Below the pieces are notes generated by a model. That model searched no databases, was not told the DNA's origin, and saw only the letters and a program-made list of their open reading frames with translations. Position numbers and translations under genes: made by a program. A stretch of 64,000 bases of DNA from Donghicola eburneus (GTDB taxonomy: Bacteria; Pseudomonadota; Alphaproteobacteria; Rhodobacterales; Rhodobacteraceae), in assembly GCF_900115865.1 (NCBI RefSeq), contig NZ_FOXY01000006.1, positions 62,001 through 126,000 of the forward strand. The letters run 5' to 3'. How positions within the stretch are numbered: position 1 is the stretch's first letter; each line of letters opens with the position of its first letter. Shown piece after piece: positions 35,065-44,344 of the stretch.

Positions 35065-35940
35065 TCAGTTTTTGATCAGGCCTTGGAGGTATTTTCCGTA
35101 CTCGGTTTTTTTGTAGGTTTCGGCGTGCTGGCGCATGTGGTCGTCGGTGATCCAACCCTGCAGGTAGGCGATTTCTTCGGGGCAGCCGGATTGCATGCCT
35201 TGGCGGACCGATAGGGTCCGGACAAAGTTGCCTGCATCGAGCAGGGAGCCATGTGTTCCAGTATCGAGCCACGCGTAACCCCGGCCCATCTTTTCGACCG
35301 TTAGAATTCCCTCTTTGAGATAGCTTTCAAGCAGGGTGACGATTTCCAACTCACCGCGAGCAGAGGGCGCGACTTGGCGGGCGCGGGCAGGGGCTTCGCC
35401 GTCGAGGAAGTAGAGTCCGGTGACCGCGTAGTTCGAGGGCGGGACCGCGGGTTTCTCGATGATTTCACGGGCAGTGCCATCGGCGTCGAAGTCGACCACA
35501 CCGTAGCGCTCGGGATCGGCGACGTGATACCCGAACACCGTGCCACCCTTTGATTGAGCGTCTGCGCTTTGCAAGACTTCCGGCAGCCCGTGGCCAAAGA
35601 AGATGTTATCCCCAAGGACCATAGCCGAGGGCGCGCCGTCCAGAAAATCCTCGGCAAGAATATACGCCTGAGCGAGCCCGTCGGGTGAGGGTTGCTTGAT
35701 GTATTCGAGGCTTAGTCCCCACTGACTCCCGTCGCCGAGCAGGCGCTGGAACTGGGATTGGTCTGCGGGGGTGGTGATGATGCAGATTTCGCGAATGCCC
35801 GCGAGCATCAGCACTGACAGAGGGTAATAGATCATCGGCTTGTCGTAGACGGGCATCAGCTGTTTTGACACAGCGAGGGTCAATGGGTAGAGCCGCGTGC
35901 CGGAACCGCCGGCGAGGATAATGCCTTTGCGCTGGGTCAT
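35065..35940 (-). CDS. rmlA: Glucose-1-phosphate thymidylyltransferase
   Basis: A 291-residue nucleotidyltransferase with GGSGTRLYPLT near the start, KPMIYYPLS, and GDNIFFGHGL, all typical of RmlA. It makes dTDP-glucose from dTTP and glucose-1-phosphate, the first step to dTDP-L-rhamnose. It is the last gene of rmlCBDA; its ATG overlaps the rmlD stop (ATGA). The full set of four genes is present, so dTDP-rhamnose should be made, presumably for the polysaccharide assembled by the genes to the right. The length is normal and no active-site residue is missing. Confidence 0.96.
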   Translation of the reverse strand: MTQRKGIILAGGSGTRLYPLTLAVSKQLMPVYDKPMIYYPLSVLMLAGIREICIITTPADQSQFQRLLGDGSQWGLSLEYIKQPSPDGLAQAYILAEDFLDGAPSAMVLGDNIFFGHGLPEVLQSADAQSKGGTVFGYHVADPERYGVVDFDADGTAREIIEKPAVPPSNYAVTGLYFLDGEAPARARQVAPSARGELEIVTLLESYLKEGILTVEKMGRGYAWLDTGTHGSLLDAGNFVRTLSVRQGMQSGCPEEIAYLQGWITDDHMRQHAETYKKTEYGKYLQGLIKN

Positions 35941-36785
35941 TCGATGACGTCCAATTCTTCTAAAACGGTGTTCAGAGCCGCTTTCCAGTCGGGGCGGCGC
36001 AGGGTGAAATTCCGCAGGCTATCGCAGTCCATCCGCGAATTCAGAGGGCGCTTGGCAGGGGTCGGGAAATTAGAGGTTGGAATATCGTTGATCGCAACAT
36101 TCCGGCCCGCCTGACGGAAAATCTCGCGGGCGAAGTCGGCCCAAGATATATCAGGGGTGCCCGAGAAGTGGTAGGTGCCGGTGCGGGTTGGGTCGACCAT
36201 GAGTGCCTCGGCCATGGCCATGGCGGCATAGGCGATGTCGCGGGCGGGCGTCGGGCCGCCGATCTGGTCCGAGACCACGTTCAGCATGTCCCGCGTATCC
36301 GACAGGCGCAGCATGGTTTTGACGAAGTTGTTCCCGTGCGAGGAAAACACCCAAGAGGTCCGCATGATCGCGTGGGCACAGCCACTGGCGCGGATGCCCT
36401 CTTCGCCGACCAGTTTGCTGCGGCCGTAAGCGTTTGCCGGAGCGGTAGCATCGTCCGGACCGCGCGGGTCGGTGCCGCTGCCGTCGAATACATAGTCGGT
36501 CGAGATATGGACCAGCGGGATGTGCAGCTCGTCGCAGGTGCGGGCCATGGCAGCGGGGGCGTGGCCGTTGATGACCGTGGCCAGCTCTTCTTCGCTCTCG
36601 GCCTTGTCGACGGCGGTGTAGGCCGCCGCGTTGATCACCGCACGGGGGCGGTTGTAGAGGATCGCGTCGATGCAATTGGTCGGCGCGCTCAGGTCGCAGG
36701 CCGCGCGGTCCAGAAAGGTCGCGTCGGGGATCAGCCGCCCCAATTCGCGCGCCACCTGTCCCGATTGGCCGAAGACAAGGATCAT
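35937..36785 (-). CDS. rmlD: dTDP-4-dehydrorhamnose reductase
   Basis: A 282-residue short-chain dehydrogenase of the extended RmlD group: [11 protein letters not shown] is the NAD(P)-binding start, [23 protein letters not shown] and YGRSKLVGE with the catalytic Tyr-x-x-x-Lys. It performs the last step to dTDP-L-rhamnose. The start at ATG 36785 (MILVFG) shares four bases with the end of rmlB, and its own stop overlaps rmlA. A longer in-frame extension upstream lies inside rmlB and is rejected. Confidence 0.95.
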   Translation of the reverse strand: MILVFGQSGQVARELGRLIPDATFLDRAACDLSAPTNCIDAILYNRPRAVINAAAYTAVDKAESEEELATVINGHAPAAMARTCDELHIPLVHISTDYVFDGSGTDPRGPDDATAPANAYGRSKLVGEEGIRASGCAHAIMRTSWVFSSHGNNFVKTMLRLSDTRDMLNVVSDQIGGPTPARDIAYAAMAMAEALMVDPTRTGTYHFSGTPDISWADFAREIFRQAGRNVAINDIPTSNFPTPAKRPLNSRMDCDSLRNFTLRRPDWKAALNTVLEELDVIE

Positions 36786-37831
36786 GCCTTGACCCCCAAA
36801 CGCTCGCCCACCCCGTGGCGGTCCTGTAGGGCACGCCACCAGCTCTCGTTGTTCAAATACCAGTCGACGGTCTGCCCCAGACCCTCTTCGACGGTGACAC
36901 TGGGGCGCCAGCCGAGTTCCTCGCGGATGCGCGAGGGGTCGATGGCATAGCGCGCATCATGGCCCGGACGATCAGTGACAAAAGTGATCTGGTCCGCGTA
37001 GCTGCCCGCCTCTTTGGGGCGCTTCTGGTCGAGAATGGCGCAGAGGGTTTTGACCAGCTCCAGATTGGTGCGCTCGTTCTCGCCGCCGATGTTGTAGCTG
37101 CGGCCCTCGGCGCCCTTTTCCACGACCAGCAGCAGGGCATCCGCGTGATCCTCGACATAGAGCCAGTCGCGGATGTTTGAGCCGTCGCCATAGATCGGCA
37201 GGGCTTTGCCCGCGAGGGCGTTCAGGATGATCACGGGGATCAGCTTCTCGGGGAAGTGATAGGGGCCGTAGTTGTTCGAGCAGTTGGTTAACACCACCGG
37301 CAGGCCATAGGTCTCGTGCCAGGCGCGAACCAGATGATCGCTGCTGGCTTTGGAGGCAGAATAGGGGCTGCGCGGATCATAGGGCGTGTCTTCGGTGAAC
37401 TGCACGCTGGGATCATTGGGGAGCGATCCAAAGACCTCATCGGTCGAGATATGGTGGAAGCGGAAGCTTTCGGGCTTGCCCTGAGCAGTCCAATAGGTGC
37501 GCGCGGCCTCCAGCATGTTGAAGGTGCCGGTGACGTTCGTCTCGATGAAGTCCGCCGGGCCGTCGATGGATCGGTCTACATGACTCTCCGCCGCCAGATG
37601 CATCACCGCATCTGGCTGGTGCTTGGCAAACACCGCATCCAGCGCGGCGCGGTCACGGATATCCACCTGCTCGAAGGCATAATCGGGGCTGTCCGCCACC
37701 ATCGCCACATTATCGAGGCACGCAGCATAGGTCAGCGTGTCCACATTCACGACTTGATGGCCACGGGACATGGCCAAGCGCACCACGGCAGAGCCGATAA
37801 ATCCTGCACCGCCTGTGACGAGAAGCTTCAT
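36782..37831 (-). CDS. rmlB: dTDP-glucose 4,6-dehydratase
   Basis: A 349-residue extended short-chain dehydrogenase with [13 protein letters not shown] at the N-terminus, [25 protein letters not shown] and [15 protein letters not shown] containing the catalytic Tyr and Lys. It converts dTDP-glucose to dTDP-4-keto-6-deoxyglucose with bound NAD. It lies 15 nt after rmlC and overlaps rmlD, so the four rml genes are one operon. All conserved catalytic segments are present. Confidence 0.96.
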   Translation of the reverse strand: MKLLVTGGAGFIGSAVVRLAMSRGHQVVNVDTLTYAACLDNVAMVADSPDYAFEQVDIRDRAALDAVFAKHQPDAVMHLAAESHVDRSIDGPADFIETNVTGTFNMLEAARTYWTAQGKPESFRFHHISTDEVFGSLPNDPSVQFTEDTPYDPRSPYSASKASSDHLVRAWHETYGLPVVLTNCSNNYGPYHFPEKLIPVIILNALAGKALPIYGDGSNIRDWLYVEDHADALLLVVEKGAEGRSYNIGGENERTNLELVKTLCAILDQKRPKEAGSYADQITFVTDRPGHDARYAIDPSRIREELGWRPSVTVEEGLGQTVDWYLNNESWWRALQDRHGVGERLGVKA

Positions 37832-37846
37832 GGGAATTCCTTGGTC

Positions 37847-38395
37847 TTAAAAAGGGGTTTTGAACTCGGAGAGCGGCACGGCGGCCGCGTCTTTCTCGGA
37901 CAAGACAGGGTCGATCCCCACATCGGGCCACTCGATCCCGCAGCTGTCCCAGCGCACGGCGCCGTCACATTCGGGGGCGTAGAAATCTGTGCATTTGTAT
38001 ATAATCTCGCTGTCCGGCTCGAGGGTCATGAACCCGTGCAGAAACCCTGCGGGGATCATAAGCTGTTTGCCATTCTCGAAGCTCAGCTCGACCCCGAACC
38101 ACTGCCCGTAAGTCGCACTGCCCGATCGCACATCGACCGCCACATCAAAAATCCGCCCACGCCCGCAGCGCACCAGTTTGGCCTGCGCATGGGGCGGGCT
38201 TTGGTAATGCAGCCCCCGCACGGTCCCGACCTGCGACGACAGCGAATGATTGTCCTGCACAAAGGCGTAGTCCAGACCCTGCTCCGCAAACGCCCGCGCG
38301 CTCCAGCTCTCCGAGAAAAAACCGCGGTGGTCCCCAAATCGACGAGGAGTCACAAGGATCACGTCGGACAAAGGTGTCCGCTCAAAATCAGTCAT
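37847..38395 (-). CDS. rmlC: dTDP-4-dehydrorhamnose 3,5-epimerase
   Basis: A 182-residue cupin-fold epimerase: GFFSESW, FVQDNHSLSS, GTVRGLHYQ with the catalytic His, IPAGFLHGFMTL and IYKCTDFYAPECDGAVRWD. It is the first gene of rmlCBDA. ATG 38395 (MTDFERT) is the usual family start; the seven codons in front of it are not conserved-looking. Upstream lies an AT-rich region with repeats and a hairpin (see 38396-38767) that probably drives the operon. Confidence 0.95.
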   Translation of the reverse strand: MTDFERTPLSDVILVTPRRFGDHRGFFSESWSARAFAEQGLDYAFVQDNHSLSSQVGTVRGLHYQSPPHAQAKLVRCGRGRIFDVAVDVRSGSATYGQWFGVELSFENGKQLMIPAGFLHGFMTLEPDSEIIYKCTDFYAPECDGAVRWDSCGIEWPDVGIDPVLSEKDAAAVPLSEFKTPF

Positions 38396-38767
38396 AAAAA
38401 AGGCCTGTCTTCTCACTCAGGTCAGCTTGTCGAAAAAAGCTTCCACCTTTCAACAGCATAACTCAACAAAAATACTGACAGTTTTTAAATTCCGTTTACG
38501 CGACAGAAATACTGTATTTTGAATGTAACTATCTAAAATATCATAATGAATCCGGCCTTTTCAAAGGCCGCGTGCTGATGCTTCGGATGGATGCGCTTGC
38601 ACGGGGGTTTTGCATGAAGGTCGGGTGCAGGGCTTTTTGTAAGTCTGATTAGAATAAAGTACTCCGGCCTAATTTTTGCCGTATTTTCGCCCTGAACGCG
38701 CCGAAACATTGAGGCGATCTACAAGGGATTGTTCCATACCGTTTCGGTGTTTTTGTGTAGGTTGGCC
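38396..38767. promoter_or_regulatory. AT-rich control region upstream of rmlC
   Basis: This region of about 370 bp precedes rmlC. It contains AAATAC-T-GTATTT (38507-38519), a second copy of AAATACTG about 37 bp away (near 38470-38477) within ACTG-A-CAGT (38474-38482), and a perfect hairpin CGGCCTTT/AAAGGCCG (38553-38570). I see no secure gene. Promoter and operator functions for rmlCBDA are likely; the exact sites are not. Confidence 0.45.
38553..38570. repeat. Perfect 8-bp hairpin upstream of rmlC
   Basis: CGGCCTTT and AAAGGCCG are separated by TC, giving an effective 7-bp stem with a 4-nt loop. It lies about 160 nt upstream of rmlC and 200 nt upstream of the small plus-strand frame. No T-run follows on either strand. 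Confidence 0.5.
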
Positions 38768-38968
38768 ATGTTAGGCGGATTGGTTTCTGGAATTATTGCC
38801 GTGTATTCTTCTGCGCTGCTTCTGTGGTGCTTGGGAATTGCGTTCGGCACCACCGGTCTGATCGCGAGCGTCTTTGGCGGCGCGGTCTTTGTGATCGTGT
38901 CATTGCTGCCAAGGCGGCGCCCTTCCTCCGCAGAATCAGAAACAGTCAGTTGCCCGCGCATACTGTGA
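38768..38968 (+). CDS. Possible small two-helix membrane protein
   Basis: A 66-residue frame (MLGGLVSGIIAVYS...) with two hydrophobic stretches at about residues 1-22 and 25-42, then a basic RRRP turn and a polar tail. A TTG start at 38729 with AAGGGA upstream would add 13 residues, also plausible. It has no recognisable family. It lies 192 nt upstream of ugd on the same strand. The opposite-strand frame over the same bases has low-complexity, shadow-like composition. The call rests only on hydrophobicity pattern and strand, so it may be spurious. Confidence 0.35.
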   Translation: MLGGLVSGIIAVYSSALLLWCLGIAFGTTGLIASVFGGAVFVIVSLLPRRRPSSAESETVSCPRIL

Positions 38969-39160
38969 TGCGCAGGAGCGGAATTATGCCTTTCAGTTAG
39001 CCGCTCGCCGGAGGGCTTGGCGCTTGCGCCGGGCTCTCCGGTACTTTCTGGCAGGGTTCTGAAAACCCGCTCTTTTCCAATAGTAGTCGATGCTGATAGA
39101 CCGTTCCCGATGCCCGTGAACATGAAAGACGGGTCCAGATTTGAAGACGGGATACAAGAG

Positions 39161-40327
39161 ATGAAATTTGTTGTCGCTGGCATTGGGTATGTGGGCTTGT
39201 CGAACGCTGTTCTGTTGGCTCAGAACAACCCGGTCGTTGCAGTCGATATCTCGGAACAGCGGGTGGCAGATGTGAACGCCCGCAAAAGCCCGATCGTCGA
39301 CGCAGAGCTCGAAGAATATCTGGCCAGCAAAGACCTCGATCTCACGGCGACCACAGACCTGTCGGGCGTAGCAGCGGATGCGGATTTCGTCATCGTGGCG
39401 ACGCCGACCAACTACGATCCCGTCAACAATTACTTCGATACAAGTAGTGTCGAGGCAGTGATCAAGACCGTTCTTGCCGTCAATACCAAAGCCGCAATCA
39501 TCATTAAGTCAACGATTCCAGTGGGTTACACCGATCGTCTTTCTGCGGAACTCGGCACGGATCAGGTCATCTTCAGCCCTGAATTCCTGCGCGAGGGCAA
39601 GGCGCTGTATGATAACCTACACCCCAGCCGGATCGTTGTGGGTGAGCAAAGCGAACGGGCAAAGAAATTCGCGGACGCTCTGCTCGAGGGCGCGATCGAG
39701 AAAGATGTCGATGTCTTGTTCACCGGTTCGACCGAAGCTGAAGCGATCAAGCTTTTCGCGAACACGTACCTCGCGATGCGCGTTGCGTATTTCAACGAGC
39801 TTGACAGCTATGCGATGGCGCTTGGCCTCGACAGCCGTCAAATCATTGAGGGCGTCGGCCTAGACCCTCGAATCGGCAGCCATTACAACAACCCAAGCTT
39901 TGGGTATGGCGGCTATTGCCTGCCCAAAGACACCAAGCAGTTGCTCGCAAACTATTCGGAAGTGCCGCAGAACATCATTCGCGCGATTGTAGATGCAAAC
40001 CGGACCCGTAAGGATTTCCTATCCGATAGCATCGTCGCCAAAGGCCCCAAAATCGTGGGTATTTACCGACTGGTTATGAAGGCTGGATCAGACAACTTCC
40101 GCCAAAGCTCGATTCAAGGCATCATGAAGCGGGTGAAGGCCAAGGGGATTGAGGTCATTGTTTACGAGCCTGTGCTGGAGGAAGATACATTCTTCCACTC
40201 GCGCGTGGTCAATGATCTGGATGCCTTTAAGGCCGAGGCAGACGTGATCGTGGCGAACCGTATTACGGACGATATTTCCGATGTTGCGGATAAGGTCTTT
40301 AGCCGCGATCTGTTCGGTTCTGACTAA
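39161..40327 (+). CDS. ugd: UDP-glucose 6-dehydrogenase (short Ugd type)
   Basis: A 388-residue NAD-dependent nucleotide-sugar dehydrogenase: [14 protein letters not shown] (Rossmann), [24 protein letters not shown] and GYCLPKDT with the catalytic Cys253. The 388-residue size is that of the E. coli-type enzyme. It would oxidise UDP-glucose to UDP-glucuronate, a likely polysaccharide building block here. ATG 39161 (MKFVVAG) is chosen because it begins the Rossmann strand; a further 48 upstream codons are open but unlike the family. A short GC dyad (39019-39030) lies in the leader. It converges on xrtD with a 6-nt gap. Confidence 0.93.
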   Translation: MKFVVAGIGYVGLSNAVLLAQNNPVVAVDISEQRVADVNARKSPIVDAELEEYLASKDLDLTATTDLSGVAADADFVIVATPTNYDPVNNYFDTSSVEAVIKTVLAVNTKAAIIIKSTIPVGYTDRLSAELGTDQVIFSPEFLREGKALYDNLHPSRIVVGEQSERAKKFADALLEGAIEKDVDVLFTGSTEAEAIKLFANTYLAMRVAYFNELDSYAMALGLDSRQIIEGVGLDPRIGSHYNNPSFGYGGYCLPKDTKQLLANYSEVPQNIIRAIVDANRTRKDFLSDSIVAKGPKIVGIYRLVMKAGSDNFRQSSIQGIMKRVKAKGIEVIVYEPVLEEDTFFHSRVVNDLDAFKAEADVIVANRITDDISDVADKVFSRDLFGSD

Positions 40328-40333
40328 GCTACC

Positions 40334-41929
40334 CTAAAACGGAACGAAGTTTGGCAAGCGGGTCAGGCTTCGTTCTATTAAATCCTGTAGTCTGGCATCT
40401 GCTTGCGCGATGACTTCTTGCGGATAGATCGGTGTCACATAGCGGACCAAAGCGCCATCGGTGCGGCCTTGGATGAGGCTATCGCTCAGGACAGACAGCT
40501 TTGCCTTAAAATCGTTGGTGAGCCGTTTGCCACGCTGTTCGAACCAGTAGTAAACGAGTTGCCGTGCGGTCCCGTTCTGGATGATCGCGCGGTTGACTGA
40601 GAATGCCCCATACATTCCCGTAGTTTGTAGCGTAAAGGGCGCAATCTCGTAGATTTCCCAACCTGACGAAGGCAGACAAACCTCGGGGGAATGGATGCCT
40701 TGGCCTTCGGTCTGGCGAGCATAGTATGCCACGAACATGTTCGCTGCGCGTCCTGTGTCCGAGGTAACGAAATGCGCGTTCAGATAGTCGTCTGCTGCAA
40801 GCACACGCTCAATTTCGGGCTCGAGCGTCGAAGTGCTCCCATGCCAAGGTCCGATCTCTCTTGGAAAGAGGACGAATGGCTCGCGGTGGATCGTTGTCGT
40901 CGCCGTGCTTGGCCAAAGGACCCAAGTCGCGGCTAGCCCGATCGTCACCGCCGTGATCCCGTAGACTGCGCGCGATGCTGCAATCTGGGTGACGCGACTG
41001 GCAATTGGCAGCAGTCCGTCGAAATCTAGATCAAGCGCATCAAGAAGGGGGCGGGGTGTATGTTCCGTCCTCTGCAAAAGCCACGCCATCGCGAAGAGGA
41101 TAGCGATACAGGTCAGAAAAATGACCCAGCCTTCGAAAAAGTGCAAAAAGCCTTCGGCTTGCTCGATGCCATAGCTATTGACCAACAACCCAATGATCCC
41201 GATCCGCACGGAATTCATAGCGACCGTCAGCGGTGCAGCAGACAGCAAGAGTATGGCTTTGTGCCAGAGCGGCCCTTTGTACAGGATTGAAAAGAGGTAC
41301 GAAAAGCTCAGAATTGGGAACAGATAACGCAGGCCAGAGCAGGCTTCGGCAACCTGCAGTTTGTAGACCCCAAGGTCGATGATGTTGCCCTCTAAGTAAA
41401 CAGGGACACCAAACGCACGCACAATCCAAACGCCCATTTCAGAGCTAACGCCCTGCAAGAATGTCGTTAGGTTCCAGTATAGGAACTGCGGTAGGGGCAG
41501 CATAAAGATCAGATGAAACACGGGCAGCATGTGCAAACGCCCACGTCTTGCGCCGAAATAGGTCAATACGAGTCCCGCCATCCACAGGATGAACCCATAG
41601 GTGACGATATCGGGAATTCGGGTCACATTTCCAAGAAGGGCGACCAATAGCGCAGCGAGCGTCACGCCGATCCCGAGCGCGCGGTCTTTTGGTGCAGGGT
41701 CAGCAGGAGGCAGCTCTCGCAGTTCGCGCAGGAACAGATAGAGCGAGATGATCGGGATCAGTGGCCCGTGGCTGTATTCAGGTCGGCTCCAGGCGTCCAA
41801 TAGATCCGCAAATCCAAGCCAGAAGATTGGCAGCGAACTGAGCGAGAGCAGGAGAATTCCCCAAAACCCGCCCGAAAAGCGGCTCTGCCCGCCGCGCATA
41901 GCGCGTGCTTCTGTCGATGAAAATGCCAT
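40334..41929 (-). CDS. xrtD: Exosortase fused to EpsI domain (XrtD type)
   Basis: A 531-residue membrane protein. The first ~290 residues form an eight-helix exosortase with the invariant Cys197 ([11 protein letters not shown]), Arg242 ([10 protein letters not shown]) and His263 (LHFFEGW). After a further membrane helix (~residues 320-342), residues 345-531 are an EpsI/DUF3485 domain with [12 protein letters not shown] (H413, C418). This fusion is characteristic of rhodobacterial VPLPA-CTERM exosortases. Exosortases cut C-terminal sorting signals and are tied to exopolysaccharide secretion. It is the last gene of a five-gene leftward operon. No protein in the window ends with a VPLPA-type tripartite tail, so substrates must lie elsewhere. 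Confidence 0.88.
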   Translation of the reverse strand: MAFSSTEARAMRGGQSRFSGGFWGILLLSLSSLPIFWLGFADLLDAWSRPEYSHGPLIPIISLYLFLRELRELPPADPAPKDRALGIGVTLAALLVALLGNVTRIPDIVTYGFILWMAGLVLTYFGARRGRLHMLPVFHLIFMLPLPQFLYWNLTTFLQGVSSEMGVWIVRAFGVPVYLEGNIIDLGVYKLQVAEACSGLRYLFPILSFSYLFSILYKGPLWHKAILLLSAAPLTVAMNSVRIGIIGLLVNSYGIEQAEGFLHFFEGWVIFLTCIAILFAMAWLLQRTEHTPRPLLDALDLDFDGLLPIASRVTQIAASRAVYGITAVTIGLAATWVLWPSTATTTIHREPFVLFPREIGPWHGSTSTLEPEIERVLAADDYLNAHFVTSDTGRAANMFVAYYARQTEGQGIHSPEVCLPSSGWEIYEIAPFTLQTTGMYGAFSVNRAIIQNGTARQLVYYWFEQRGKRLTNDFKAKLSVLSDSLIQGRTDGALVRYVTPIYPQEVIAQADARLQDLIERSLTRLPNFVPF

Positions 41930-42058
41930 CGTGCCTACCCGAAAAAACTCATAAAAAACGCAGTCACCCTAACAGAGTAGACTGACTGCGCCTAATGAAA
42001 CCGGAACCAATGTTGCCCCATCAGGCAAGATTGTTCCTAATATTCGGTTAATGTAGGA

Positions 42059-43432
42059 TCAGTGGCTGAACGTGAAATCGCGGCTGATCTGCATGTAGAC
42101 CTTGTTTGAAATTGCGTCATCAAGGCCTTCTTGCATGTTGCGTCGCTGGCTGACGCCCGTTGTCAGAACCCAGTCGCGTGTCAACTGGTGGTCGTAATCC
42201 AGCGACAGATCGGCCTGCCACGATGTTGGGTTGCTGCCGTTCAGGTAATCAACCTCTCCATAGTTTCCGTTTAGCGACAGTTGTGACAAGCTGTTGATTT
42301 CGTGGGTCCACGCGGAGCCAAGGGTCGACACGACGCGGTCGCCGCCAGTGTCCGTGGCACTGACGTCACGCATCAGGTTCATCCCGAAGGTGCCGCGCTT
42401 GAACTCGCGGCTGTAGGTCATCTGCCCGATCCAAGTGCTATCACCGGATTCATTTTGGCTCAGGCCGAATTCGCCTGCCAATGCAGCGCTCGGCATTTCG
42501 AAGGTGCGCGTAAAAGTCAGGGCATCGCGCGCGCCCGTGGCGGCGATCTCACGATCGAGATCGATACCAATTTTGCCGCGGATCAGTTCCTTGTCGTAGC
42601 CAAGGTTGAAGGTCGCGCCCGCTTCCTCCTCTTCTAGGCCAGAGGCCGTGGTCGAGACCGTGGTGTATCCCGTGGCAAAGTTGAGTGTGCTCGTCGGGTC
42701 GATGGCATAGCTGATCCCAGCTTCGCCGCTGCGGGTCTCGCGTTCGGTGTTTTGCAGGTTGTCGGCCTCGTGGTACTTGTACCGAAGCCGCGCGTTCATC
42801 GTAGTGACCGGAGACAGCCGAAGTCGCGTGGCCAAGCTTCCGCCAGCGGTGCTGCTGTCGTAATAGGTCGGCGCGGTTGTGTCGTAGTAGCGCACATCCC
42901 CGCGCTCGGCAGAGATGTCGAGCTCAATCGGCATGTCCTTGAGCAATTCCAGCGTGACCGACTGATTCAGGAGACGCTGCCGCCCGTCGTCCGGCGTGAT
43001 CGTGACTTCGCCTGTTTCGGGGTCGTAAATCGATGAGACCGAGGTGACGTCCTGCTCTTCGGCACGGCTAACGGCGCGTAGAGTACTGCCAGCGCCCTCG
43101 CGCTGGTAGAACAGACGCAAGCTCGGATCTGTGACATCTTCAACGGAGTCGTTTGGCTCTTCGGAAAAGGTCAGAGCGGCAGAGCCGTCGATGTCCAACT
43201 GTTCGATGCTGGTCCGGCGGCTGATGCCCGCGCTTAGGGTCGTGGCAAAGGTGTTGGTGTCGCCCTCGGACGGGCGGTCCATCGCGGCATTGCTTTCGCT
43301 GCTTAGTTCAGAGGAGATGCCAAATCTCGTCTCATTGCCCAACGAGCCGTCCTCTTGAGCAGACGCCGTACAGGCCAGAAGTGTAACTGTTGAAAACGAG
43401 AATACTTGATAGAGCCGCTGACTCGACCTCAT
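42059..43432 (-). CDS. Outer-membrane beta-barrel protein of the exosortase/EPS locus
   Basis: A 457-residue protein with a signal peptide (cleavage near ASA-QE) and then alternating beta strands: repeated two-residue patterns such as TMNARLRYKYHEAD, TLNFATGYTTVS, SQLSLNGNYGEV and a C-terminal DFTFSH ending one residue after Phe. The layout is that of the large barrels associated with exosortase polysaccharide clusters, perhaps a secretion pore. Start ATG 43432 (MRSSQRLYQ) gives the signal; eleven more upstream codons are open. It lies between the OPX exporter and xrtD in the same operon. There are no cysteines suggesting lipid attachment at the mature N-terminus. Confidence 0.75.
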   Translation of the reverse strand: MRSSQRLYQVFSFSTVTLLACTASAQEDGSLGNETRFGISSELSSESNAAMDRPSEGDTNTFATTLSAGISRRTSIEQLDIDGSAALTFSEEPNDSVEDVTDPSLRLFYQREGAGSTLRAVSRAEEQDVTSVSSIYDPETGEVTITPDDGRQRLLNQSVTLELLKDMPIELDISAERGDVRYYDTTAPTYYDSSTAGGSLATRLRLSPVTTMNARLRYKYHEADNLQNTERETRSGEAGISYAIDPTSTLNFATGYTTVSTTASGLEEEEAGATFNLGYDKELIRGKIGIDLDREIAATGARDALTFTRTFEMPSAALAGEFGLSQNESGDSTWIGQMTYSREFKRGTFGMNLMRDVSATDTGGDRVVSTLGSAWTHEINSLSQLSLNGNYGEVDYLNGSNPTSWQADLSLDYDHQLTRDWVLTTGVSQRRNMQEGLDDAISNKVYMQISRDFTFSH

Positions 43433-43539
43433 CGCCTGAACTTTCCTATGCGCAGGTGATCGCACTGGATCGACCTACTATGCTGCCTCAAACGCCCTAA
43501 TTTCCAGAGCTCCCGCTATTTTGCGGGTTTGAAGCAACT

Positions 43540-44172
43540 TTATTCGAAAAGCCGCCGTTCGGGAACCACAATTACATCTCCTTCTTGGAGAGGTGTTGCC
43601 CCAGAGATACCCCGCCCCCGTTTGTAGTCGAAGATATACGTCGTCTCGAGGCCCGTTTTGGGATTAACGCGGCGCAGTTCGATACGGTTTGTCGCTGCGA
43701 AACGGCTAAAGCCGCCGGCGGTCGCGATAGCCTGCAGGATGGTAACGCCTTCTTTGGTGTCGATGTCCAAACGGCCAGGTGTGTTGATTTCCCCCATAGC
43801 GTAAACACCGTAGGTCCGGATGATCGGGACGGTTGGTGCGCGGGGTGGAGCTAACGACGCGACACTGACAAAAACGTTAGGCGAGACATTAAAGTTCGGC
43901 GCTAGTTGCGATACGATCGCAGATTGCACGGCGCCGACGGTTCGTCCTGCAGCACGGATCGTTCCCGCAAACGGAAAGGTTATGTTGCCGTCAGGTAGAA
44001 CCAGAACCGGACGGCTCAGGTTTGTATCTTCGAGGACTTCGATCTGGAGGGTGTCGCCGGCTTTGATCCGGTAGTTATCAGCAGTCGCGCCTGACCCGAT
44101 GGCGGAGAACGCCAGTACAAAAGCCAAAAACGCGAGGCGCAGGACACTGCGCAGGGTCCGGAGAAATGCCAT
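43540..44172 (-). CDS. Polysaccharide export (OPX, Wza-like) protein, short form
   Basis: A 210-residue exported protein: a signal peptide ending near ATA-DN, a polysaccharide export domain (YRIKAGDTLQIEVLED, LVLPDGNITFPFAGTI), then an SLBB domain (YAMGEINTPGRLDI, TILQAIATAGGFSRFAATNRI) and a C-terminal GDVIVVPERRLFE. It lacks the lipobox Cys and the C-terminal amphipathic helix of full Wza, so it probably cannot form the outer-membrane pore alone. The adjacent barrel protein at 42059-43432 may supply it. GAGGAAAAAAG precedes the ATG. It lies in the leftward operon after the TPR lipoprotein. Confidence 0.88.
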   Translation of the reverse strand: MAFLRTLRSVLRLAFLAFVLAFSAIGSGATADNYRIKAGDTLQIEVLEDTNLSRPVLVLPDGNITFPFAGTIRAAGRTVGAVQSAIVSQLAPNFNVSPNVFVSVASLAPPRAPTVPIIRTYGVYAMGEINTPGRLDIDTKEGVTILQAIATAGGFSRFAATNRIELRRVNPKTGLETTYIFDYKRGRGISGATPLQEGDVIVVPERRLFE

Positions 44173-44344
44173 CTTTTTTCCTCGTTAAACACGGCGGGGA
44201 TGAGAAGAGCGCTGTGGCAGATCGCTGCAAAGTCGCCGCTTTACCTAAACAAAAGCCTTTGCAAGTATACGTTATATCAGCTTTCGAATAAACAACTTAG
44301 ACGCAAGCCTCGCCGCTTTTCTGCAAATCTGCGATGATATTTGC

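Noticed and set aside
36786-36839. N-terminal extension of rmlD
   Set aside because: It lies inside rmlB and precedes the nucleotide-binding start that begins the family.
38719-39183. 154-codon minus-strand frame
   Set aside because: Low-complexity Ser/Pro/Thr/Asn-rich composition, overlaps the start of ugd and has no ribosome site.
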